64,000 nucleotides of DNA. It comes from Streptomyces toxytricini (GTDB taxonomy: Bacteria; Actinomycetota; Actinomycetes; Streptomycetales; Streptomycetaceae). Positions 25,801 to 32,335 of the stretch are shown in pieces (the first letter of the stretch is position 1; every line of letters starts with the position of its first letter). Where the stretch lies: NCBI RefSeq assembly GCF_014649915.1, contig NZ_BMTY01000012.1, positions 68,671 to 132,670 on the forward strand. The letters run 5' to 3'. Both the position numbers and the translations under genes were made by a program. A model generated the notes under the pieces. It did not search any database. It was not told where the DNA came from and saw nothing but the letters and a program-made list of their open reading frames with translations.

Positions 25801-26927
25801 CGCAGCGCCTCGACGCCCTCGTGCATGGCGCGCAGCGGGGCGGCGAGCCCGTTGGCGAGGTCGAGGAGGCGGCCGCCGCTGCGCCGGTTCTCGCTGAGGG
25901 AGAAGCGGGTGGCGGGGGTGCCGTCGGCGTGCGGGAAGTGCTCGGGGAAGTCGTCGAGGTTGGCGACGGAGGCGCCGCGCCAGCCGTAGATGGCCTGGCA
26001 GGGGTCGCCGACGGCGGTCACCGCGTGTCCGGTGCCGCCGCCGAACAGCCCGGACAGCAGCAGCCGCTGCGCGACGGAGGTGTCCTGGTACTCGTCGAGG
26101 AGGACGACGCGGAACTCGTCGCGCAGCAGCGCCCCGACCTCGGGCCGGGTGGTGGCGAGCTCCGCGCACAGGGCTATCTGGTCGCTGAAGTCGAGGAGGT
26201 CGCGGGAGCGTTTGGCGGCCCGGTAGCGCTCGGTCAGCTCCAGCAGTTCGAGGCGCCCGCGGACGGCTTCGGGGACTTTGCGGAGGTCCTCGTTGGTCAG
26301 GCGGGTCCCGGCCAGTTCGTCGAGGAGCGCGGTGTCGTACGCGCGCAGCCGGTCGGGGGTGACGAGGTGCTCGGAGAGTTCGCCGTCGAGGGCGAGCAGG
26401 TCGCTGACCAGGTCGGGCAGCGATTTGGTGAGCGCCGGGTACGGGCCGGGCGCCTCGCGCAGGACGCGGGCGGCGAGCTGGAAGCGGGTGGCGTCTGCGA
26501 GGAGGCGGGCGCTGGGCTCCAGGCCGATGCGCAGGCCGTGGTCCTTCAGGAGCTGACCGGCGAAGGCGTGGTAGGTGGAGATGCGGGGCTCGCCGCCGGC
26601 GGCGTCGGAGCCCGCGGCGTCCGGTGCCGGGTCGGGGTCGGTGACGCCGGCGCGGGCGAGGGCGGTCCGGACGCGTTCGGCGAGCTCGCCGGCGGCCTTG
26701 TTGGTGAAGGTGAGGCCGAGGACCTCGCCCGGTGCGACCGTGCCCGTGCCGACGAGCCAGACCACGCGGGCGGCCATGACGGTCGTCTTGCCGGAGCCGG
26801 CGCCGGCCACGATGACCTGCGGGGCGGGCGGCGCGGTGATGCAGTCCAGCTGTTCCGGGGTGAACGGGATGCCGAGGAGCTCCTTGAGCTGCTCGGGGTC
26901 GGTGAGGGGGGACGGGCGCGCGGACAC
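22896..26927 (-). CDS. adnB: AdnB-like helicase-nuclease subunit
   Basis: 1343 residues: superfamily 1 helicase (Walker A AGAGSGKTT near residue 43, motif II LLDEYQDTS near 280) and a C-terminal RecB-type nuclease (GRIDAVYR near 1252, YEIVDWKTGRG near 1272, QLAVYRLAW). With AdnA it should form the actinobacterial end-resection motor for double-strand break repair. Mycobacterial AdnB is about 1100 residues; the excess here is a disordered insert around residues 800-1060 that includes a tandem repeat. No Fe-S cysteine cluster is seen in this subunit. GTG 26927 with a weak ribosome site; 198 bases downstream of adnA. Confidence 0.9.
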   Translation of the reverse strand: MSARPSPLTDPEQLKELLGIPFTPEQLDCITAPPAPQVIVAGAGSGKTTVMAARVVWLVGTGTVAPGEVLGLTFTNKAAGELAERVRTALARAGVTDPDPAPDAAGSDAAGGEPRISTYHAFAGQLLKDHGLRIGLEPSARLLADATRFQLAARVLREAPGPYPALTKSLPDLVSDLLALDGELSEHLVTPDRLRAYDTALLDELAGTRLTNEDLRKVPEAVRGRLELLELTERYRAAKRSRDLLDFSDQIALCAELATTRPEVGALLRDEFRVVLLDEYQDTSVAQRLLLSGLFGGGTGHAVTAVGDPCQAIYGWRGASVANLDDFPEHFPHADGTPATRFSLSENRRSGGRLLDLANGLAAPLRAMHEGVEALRPAPGEEQAGSVRCALHTTHAEELDWLGDSVAHLVRTGTEPRDIAVLCRSAADFAQIQAALAAREVPVEVVGLSGLLHLPEVADLIAVCEVLQDPGANASLVRLLIGPRWRIGARDLALLGRRARLLVGGARGEEDPEGRLAAAVEGVDPAEVVSLADALDTFLDGQGGSGGSAGDDGLPFSADARVRFAHLAQELRDLRRSLADPLMDVLHRVLAATGLDVELSASPHALAARRRETLSSFLDVAAGFASLDGEASLLAFLGFLRTAVQYEKGLDHALPGGENTVKVLTAHKSKGLEWDVVVVPDLCAGSFPKQKPPEAWTSYAKVLPYALRGDAATLPGDPEWTSAGLKTFKAALKEHKAVEELRLGYVTFTRPRSLLLASGHWWGPSQKKPRGPSPFLEALYAHCAAGHGEIEAWAAEPEPEEENPSLTAAKEAEHAWPLPLDRKSLEMRRRAAALVESHLSTATRTHAPEPEPDLWPTEPAGEPTDLWSEDRPDAPAADARPEPGLPAPPGAAPADDLWPEDWAAVPAADARPEAGHGLAVPEAQAVPTGSAPVVHPAAPADDLWPEDWAAAPTADARPEAGHGLAVPAAQAVPTGSAPVVHPAAPADDLWPEGWAAAPAADARPEAGHGLAVPEAQPALPSGAGAVAADGSVDGPWPEEWAGTAVPATGAAPGAAEAGEPAGGPWAGPGRGSQASGRRGPGVPAARRGGSGGGPVHAEAGLSPEEARAVASWDRDLDALEGELRRSRAAVRDVELPASLSASQLLRLAADEQGFARDLARPMPRPPQPAARQGTRFHAWVESRFTELPLPFLDVLDPAADLPGSDQEVADEADLAALKEAFEHSPYAERVPHRLEVPVQVTLAGRVVRGRIDAVYRAPAGSPYAYEIVDWKTGRGTDADPLQLAVYRLAWAETTGTPLRRVSAAFLHVRSGRVVRPRNLPGRARLERILQGKTGPGGGRRTAG
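23881..24310 (-). repeat. 138-bp tandem repeat inside adnB
   Basis: The segment CAGGTCGTCC recurs at 23961, 24099 and 24237, exactly 138 bases apart, with partial copies on both sides. Each unit encodes 46 residues (ADDLWPEDWAA, then ADARPEAGHGLAVP, then PTGSAPVVHPAAP). The copies are near-identical, suggesting recent expansion in frame. Confidence 0.88.
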
Positions 26928-27125
26928 CCGGAAAGGCTAGCCGTCCGGGCCGACACCGCCCGCGACGCGGCTCACACCGCCCGGGGCGGGCGGACGGGTG
27001 CGGGCCGCCGCGCACCGGACCGGTCGGGCCCGGCGGGCCGTGCCGTACTGCGGGTGACGGCGGGTGCGCCCGGTGGACGGCGGCCGCCGCACGCACCCCG
27101 CGGCGGGTCGGGTCTGTGCGGCAGG

Positions 27126-30100
27126 TCACTCCACTGTCTGGCGGCCCTCGGGGCGCGCGCTGCACGAGCTGCGGAACGAGCAGTGGTCGCAGTGCCGGCC
27201 GGGGGCGGGGGTGAAGCGCTCGTCCAGGACCCGCCCGGCGGCCGTGGCCAGCAGGTCCCCGACCCACTCGCCGGACGGCCCGGGCGGCAGCGCGTCCTGC
27301 GCCTGCACCTTCGGCGCGGTGTCGCCGCCGTCGCGTTTGGCGGCGCCCTGCCGCAGGTGGACGAGCTCCGCGCCGCCGGGCTCGGGGCGCAGCCCGTCGA
27401 AGACCTCGTCGACGGCGCCCTCGCGGACGGCGAGCTGGTAGACGGCGAGCTGCGGGTGGCGGGCCACCTCGTCCTTCGTCGGCGCCGCCTTGCCGGTCTT
27501 GAAGTCGACGACGTACGCCCGCCCCTGCGGGTCCGCCTCGACGCGGTCCATGGAGCCCCGGATCCGGACGGCGTACTCGCCCGCTTCGAGCGTGACGTCG
27601 AAGTCGTGCTCCGTGGCGACGGACGCCCGGCCTCCGCGATCGGTGGTGTGCCAGCGCAGGAAGCGCTCCAGCGCGGCGCGGGCGCTGTCCTTCTCCTGGC
27701 GGGACTTCCAGGGGGCGTCGAAGGCGAGGGCGTCCCAGACGGAGTCGAGGCGCTCCATGAGGACGGCCAGGTCGGCGGGGGTGCGGCCGGAGGCGACCTC
27801 GTCGGCGAGGACGTGGACGACGTTGCCGAAGCCCTGGGCGGCGGTGGCGGGGGTGTCGGCCTTGACCTCGCGGCCGAGGAACCACTGCAGGGAGCACGTG
27901 TTGGCGAGCTGGTCCAGGGCGCTGCCGGAGAGGGCGACGGGCCGGCTGCGGTCGCGCAGCGGCACCCGGCTGCGGGTGGGCTCGTACAGGCCCCACCAGC
28001 GCTGCGGGTGCGCGGCGGGCACCAGCGGCCGGCCGTCCTCGTCGGTGAGCGCGGCGAGGCGGGCGAGGCGGCGTGCGGCGGCGTCGCGCAGCGCGGGCGA
28101 GGCGGCGGGGTCGACGGTGGTGGCGCGCAGCTCGGCGACGAGCGCCGGGACGGCGAGGGGGCGGCGGGGCCGGCCCGGGACGTCCTTCGGGGGCACGCCG
28201 AGCTCGGTGAGGAAGCGGGAGGGCTGGTCGCCGTCCTCGGCGGCGGCCTTGACGGCGGTGACGACGAGCCGGTCGCGGGCGCGGGTCGCGGCCACGTAGA
28301 AGAGGCGGCGCTCCTCGGCGAGGAGCGAGCCGGCGCCGAGGGGCTCGGCGAGGCCGTCGCGGCCGATCCGGTCGGCTTCGAGGAGGGAGCCGCGGCGGCG
28401 GAGGTCGGGCCAGAGGCCCTCCTGGACTCCGGCGACGACGACGAGGCGCCATTCGAGGCCCTTGGAGCGGTGCGCGGTCATCAGCCGGACCGCCTCGCGG
28501 CGCGTGGCGCGGCGGGTGAGGGTGTCGGCGGCGATGTCCTCGGCTTCGAGCTGTTCGAGGAAGTTCAGGGCGCCGCGGCCGCCGGTGCGCTCCTCGGCGC
28601 GGGCGGCGGTGTCGAAGAGGGCGCAGACCGCGTCGAGGTCGCGGTCGGCGTTGCGGCCGGCCGGGCCGCCGCGGCGGGCGCTGCGCTCCAGCCGCTGCGG
28701 CCAGGGCGTGCCGTCCCAGAGGGTCCACAGGGCCTCTTCGGCGGTGCCGCCGCCCTGGAGGAGCTCGCGCGTCTTGCGCAGCAGCAGGCCGAGGCGCTGG
28801 GCGCCCCGCGCGTACGCCGGGTCGTGCGCGGTGAGGCGCTCCGGCTCGGCGAGGGCGCGGGCCAGCAGCACGTCGGACGGCGCGGGGACGGCGGTGCCGG
28901 CCGCACGCTCCTCGTCGCGCAGGGCCCGCCCGAGCCGCCGCAGGTCGGCGGCGTCCATCCCGCCGAGCGGCGAGGCGAGCAGGGCCAGCGCCGCCTCGAC
29001 CCCGATCCACCCCTCACCGGTGCCCCCGCCGGGGGCCGGCCCGTCCGCGTCCCCGCCGCCGACGCCCTCGGCGGCGTCCGGCGCGCCAGCGCCGTCCGCC
29101 GAAGCGAAGGCGCCGGCCTTTCCAGGGGTGTTCGCCGAAGCGGCGGCGCCGGGACCGCCCGCACCCGCGCCGGCAGCGGCACCGGCGGCCTGCGCGGCCC
29201 CCTCGCCCGGGGCGGACGCCCCACCCGTCGCACCGGTCACAGCGGCGGAGCTGTCTCCGACGGCAGCGGAGGACGCGGCGTCCCGACCACCGACGGGACC
29301 GGCCGGGCCGAAGCCGCCGCCCGCGAGGGCGGACCCGCCGCCGTGGACAGCGCCTGCAACGGCGTCCGCGGCGCCGTGCACCGACGCCTCGCCTGCAGGG
29401 CCGCCCGGGGCGGTCGGGCCGAGCCCGTGTGTGGCGGAGCCACCCGCCCCGGGCTGCCCGGCCGCGGCGGACCCGCCGGTGTCGGCCGTGCCGTCAGCGG
29501 CACCCGCCGGGTCCTGCGCCGAAGTATCGGCGGGGCCGCCCGCGGCCCCGGTCGGCGGCGGGGTGGCCAGGGCCACCGTGCGGAGGGCCGTCAGGAGGGG
29601 GGCCACCGCCGGTTCGTGGCGGAGGGGGATGTCCGTGCCGTCCGTTTCGGCGGGGACGCCCGCCGCGATCAGGGCGCGCCGCATCGCCGGCAGCGTGCGC
29701 CCGCCGGCGCGGACCAGGACGGCCATGTCCTGCCAGGGCACGCCCTCCTCCAGGTGGGCGCGGCGCAGGATGTCCGCGATGTTGTCGAGCTCGGCGCCGG
29801 CCGTCGGGTACGTGTACACCTCGACGCGGCCGCCCTCCCGCGTCGGCGTGAGCCCCCGGTGCGCGCGGACCGCGTCCGCGGGCAGCCGAGGCACCGGCAT
29901 GCGGGTGGTCAGCAGCCGGGTCGCGGCGAGGACGGCGGAGGCGGAGCGGCGGCCGACCGTCAGGGCCCGTACGGCCGCCCCGGGGAACGCGCCCTCGAAG
30001 TCGAGGATGTTGTTGATGTCGGCGCCGCGGAAGGCGTAGATCGACTGGTCGGGGTCGCCGAAGGCGACCAGCGTGCCGCCCGGCCCGGCCAGCGCCCGCA

Positions 30101-30905
30101 GCAGCCGGAGCTGCGAGGCGTCGGTGTCCTGGAACTCGTCCACGTAGATCACGTCGTACGCGGCGGCCAGGCCGGGCGTCCGCTCGGCGAGCAGCACCGC
30201 GCGGTGCAGCAGCTCGGCGTAGTCGAGGGTGCCCTGCATGTCCAGGACGTCGAGGTACTCGGCGAGGAAGGCGGCGGCCGCCTTCCAGTCGGGCCGGCCG
30301 ATCCGTGAGGCGAACGCGTCGAGGGCGGCCGGGCCGAGGCCGAGCTCGCGGGCGCGGGCGAGGACGGCGCGGACCTCGTCGGCGAAGCCGCGGGTGGTGA
30401 GGGCGGCCCGCAGGTCGTCGGGCCAGCGGATGGAGCGGGTCTCGCGCTGCCCCTCCAGCAGGGTGCGGACCATGACGTCCTGCTCGGGCCCGGACAGCAG
30501 GCGCAGCGGGTCGGCGAACAGGTCGGTGTCCTGGTGGGCGCGGACCAGCCCGTAGCAGAAGGAGTGGAAGGTGGTGGCCTGCGGGGCGCGGGCGCCGCCG
30601 AGCCGGAGGGCTGCGCGGTCGCGCAGCTCGACTGCGGCCTTGCGGCTGAAGGTCAGGATCAGGATCCGGGCGGGGTCGGTCCCGTCGTCGACGCGGGCGG
30701 CGGCGGCCTCCACGAGGGTGGTGGTCTTCCCGGTGCCGGGGCCGGCGAGGACGAGCAGCGGTCCGCGGGTGTGGTCAACCACCGCCTGCTGCGCTGCGTC
30801 CAGCACAGGGGGCTCCGCCCGCCCCGGCCCGCTGCGCACGAGACGGTACGCGTCGGGGGTCCGCGTACGCAGCCGCTCGGGGCGGTCGGTGGAAGAGGTG
30901 ATCAC
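27126..30905 (-). CDS. adnA: AdnA-like helicase-nuclease subunit
   Basis: About 1259 residues. SF1 helicase motifs: AGPGTGKTTTL near residue 46 and YVDEFQDTDASQ. C-terminal nuclease: MDRVEADPQ near 1119, VVDFKTGKA, HPQLAVYQLAV. One Cys (TCSLQWFLG, near 1000) plus C-terminal CDHC...C (near 1237-1248) form the pattern of a 4Fe-4S cluster seen in AddB-type nucleases. A roughly 185-residue Ala/Gly-rich insert occupies about residues 445-630. GTG 30905 (ITSSTDRP) is chosen, with a weak ribosome site; the frame stays open upstream into a tandem-repeat array up to 31592. Confidence 0.88.
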   Translation of the reverse strand: MITSSTDRPERLRTRTPDAYRLVRSGPGRAEPPVLDAAQQAVVDHTRGPLLVLAGPGTGKTTTLVEAAAARVDDGTDPARILILTFSRKAAVELRDRAALRLGGARAPQATTFHSFCYGLVRAHQDTDLFADPLRLLSGPEQDVMVRTLLEGQRETRSIRWPDDLRAALTTRGFADEVRAVLARARELGLGPAALDAFASRIGRPDWKAAAAFLAEYLDVLDMQGTLDYAELLHRAVLLAERTPGLAAAYDVIYVDEFQDTDASQLRLLRALAGPGGTLVAFGDPDQSIYAFRGADINNILDFEGAFPGAAVRALTVGRRSASAVLAATRLLTTRMPVPRLPADAVRAHRGLTPTREGGRVEVYTYPTAGAELDNIADILRRAHLEEGVPWQDMAVLVRAGGRTLPAMRRALIAAGVPAETDGTDIPLRHEPAVAPLLTALRTVALATPPPTGAAGGPADTSAQDPAGAADGTADTGGSAAAGQPGAGGSATHGLGPTAPGGPAGEASVHGAADAVAGAVHGGGSALAGGGFGPAGPVGGRDAASSAAVGDSSAAVTGATGGASAPGEGAAQAAGAAAGAGAGGPGAAASANTPGKAGAFASADGAGAPDAAEGVGGGDADGPAPGGGTGEGWIGVEAALALLASPLGGMDAADLRRLGRALRDEERAAGTAVPAPSDVLLARALAEPERLTAHDPAYARGAQRLGLLLRKTRELLQGGGTAEEALWTLWDGTPWPQRLERSARRGGPAGRNADRDLDAVCALFDTAARAEERTGGRGALNFLEQLEAEDIAADTLTRRATRREAVRLMTAHRSKGLEWRLVVVAGVQEGLWPDLRRRGSLLEADRIGRDGLAEPLGAGSLLAEERRLFYVAATRARDRLVVTAVKAAAEDGDQPSRFLTELGVPPKDVPGRPRRPLAVPALVAELRATTVDPAASPALRDAAARRLARLAALTDEDGRPLVPAAHPQRWWGLYEPTRSRVPLRDRSRPVALSGSALDQLANTCSLQWFLGREVKADTPATAAQGFGNVVHVLADEVASGRTPADLAVLMERLDSVWDALAFDAPWKSRQEKDSARAALERFLRWHTTDRGGRASVATEHDFDVTLEAGEYAVRIRGSMDRVEADPQGRAYVVDFKTGKAAPTKDEVARHPQLAVYQLAVREGAVDEVFDGLRPEPGGAELVHLRQGAAKRDGGDTAPKVQAQDALPPGPSGEWVGDLLATAAGRVLDERFTPAPGRHCDHCSFRSSCSARPEGRQTVE
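29020..29565 (-). repeat. Ala/Gly-rich low-complexity insert in adnA
   Basis: About 545 coding bases translate to a nearly pure Ala, Gly, Pro, Ser, Asp sequence (such as GAAQAAGAAAGAGAGGPGAA) inserted in the helicase. No period is evident. It is likely a disordered, length-variable loop. Confidence 0.75.
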
Positions 30906-31025
30906 GTGAGGTGCCGGTCCTGGTGTTCGTGCTGCTGCGGGGCGTACGGGTCGTGCGGCGTCCGCGGTCGCCGCGCGGGCGCCCGCCGGGGGGCCGGCCG
31001 CGACCGCCGAAGAGGCAACGCTACG

Positions 31026-31815
31026 GCAAGCGGCGCACCCCGTGCAGTTCCCCGAGGTCCGGCCCCGGATGCGGCCTCCGGGGTGCCCGCGGACCGCAGG
31101 ACGGGGTCCCGCCCTGGCGCGGAACGGGCGGATGCGAACGGCTCCGGGCGGGCGGCCGCCGGTACCCCGTGCGGGCCCCGGCCCCGGCCGGAGCGCCCGC
31201 TGGGGCCCCGTGCCCGCGTTGAGCCGGCAGGTGCGGCGAGCGTCGGGCCGATGGCCGCCCGCCCCCCGCACGGGCCCCGGGTCCGGCCGCATCACGCGCC
31301 GGGGCCCCGCCCCGGCGTGGTACCGGCAGGTGTGCAGGCGTCCGGGCCGGTGGCCGCCGATCCCCCCTACGGGCGCCGGCACCGACCGGACCACACCCTG
31401 AAGTCCCGCCCCGGCGTCGTGCCGGCAGGTACGGAAGCGTCCGGGCCTGCGGCCGCCGGTACCCCCTGCGGGCCCCGGCCCCGGCCGGAGCGCCCGCTGG
31501 GGCCCCGCCGCGGCCTGGTGCCGGCAGGTGCGGAACCGTTCGGGCGGGCGGCTGCCGCTGCCCTGTGCGGGCGCCGGGTCCGGCCGGACCACGCACCGAA
31601 ACCCCGCCCCGGCGCAGTGCCGGCAGGTGCGGAACCGTTCGGGCGGGCGGGCGCCGGTGCCACGTGGGGGCGCCGGCCCCGGCCGGGGCGCGCGGCGGGG
31701 GTCCTGCGGGGCGTGGTGCGTGCGGGTGCGCGGGAGTGCGGACGGGCGGGCGGCGGTCGCCCGTACGGGTCCCGGGGTCGGCTTTCGACCGGCGCGCGGG
31801 GGGCTTCGTGGCGGA
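31026..31815. repeat. 99-bp tandem repeat array between adnA and the ATL gene
   Basis: The marker CCGGCAGG recurs at 31224, 31323, 31422, 31521 and 31620, each exactly 99 bases apart. Diverged copies align at about 31125 and 31719, giving roughly seven to eight units and filling almost the whole 915-base gap. Units are very GC-rich, and some contain stems such as GGGCCCCGG / CCGGGGCCC. Because 99 is a multiple of three, several frames are open on both strands. No frame has a convincing start, and the best GC3 frame on the plus strand has a stop at 31401, so I do not call a gene. Confidence 0.9.
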
Positions 31816-31820
31816 AGCTG

Positions 31821-32168
31821 TCAGGTGTGACCCTCGTCGCCCGCCGTTGCGTGCCCGCCGCCGTCCCAGCGTGCCCGCGGCATGTCGAGCCGGGCCTCGC
31901 CGCCCGCGGTGAGGCGCAGCGGGGTGGACTCGGCCCGGTAGTGCTGCAGGGCGCGGGGTTCGCTGCCGGGCAGGGGCCTGCCGTCGGCGCGCACCACGCG
32001 CCACCAGGGGACGGCGCCGCCGTACAGGGCCATGACGCGGCCGACTTGGCGCGGGCCGCCCTCCCCGAGCCATTCGGCGACGTCCCCGTACGTCATCACC
32101 CGGCCGGGCGGAATCCGCTCGGCCGCGTCCAGTACGCGCTCCGCGTACGCGGGCAGCTCCTCGCTCAT
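31821..32168 (-). CDS. Alkyltransferase-like protein (MGMT family, active-site Cys absent)
   Basis: 115 residues matching the DNA-binding domain of O6-alkylguanine-DNA alkyltransferases (GRVMTYGDVAEWLG, then GRVMALYGG). The active-site PCHR is replaced by VPWWRV, with Trp where Cys would be. This is the hallmark of alkyltransferase-like (ATL) proteins, which flag alkylated bases for nucleotide excision repair rather than repairing them. ATG 32168 is chosen; ATG 32177 and 32189 are in frame. Located upstream of the adn genes beyond the repeat array. Confidence 0.88.
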   Translation of the reverse strand: MSEELPAYAERVLDAAERIPPGRVMTYGDVAEWLGEGGPRQVGRVMALYGGAVPWWRVVRADGRPLPGSEPRALQHYRAESTPLRLTAGGEARLDMPRARWDGGGHATAGDEGHT

Positions 32169-32335
32169 TCCGCCCATGGTGCCGGACATGGCGGGCCGCT
32201 GTGCGGAGCGTTTCCTTCCGCACCGGCGCGCACCCTGCCGCCCCCCGGGACCGCCCGGCCGTGCCACCATCTTCCGGGCGGTGACTGGTGATACGTGATC
32301 AAGAAGAGACGGCTGTGACGACGAAGGAGCAGGGT

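Noticed and set aside
22626..30308. A 2560-codon open frame on the plus strand
   Set aside because: It is the antisense shadow of adnA, adnB and the M20 dipeptidase, caused by high GC; the translation is low complexity and has no domains.
30906..31592. N-terminal extension of AdnA into the repeat array
   Set aside because: The frame is open but would add 229 Arg/Pro-rich residues of repeat; GTG 30905 gives a family-like start. Not fully excluded.
31021..32223. 400-codon minus-strand frame through the repeat array and ATL gene
   Set aside because: Its N-terminal part is a shadow of the ATL gene and the rest follows the 99-bp repeat in another frame; no ribosome site or recognisable domain.
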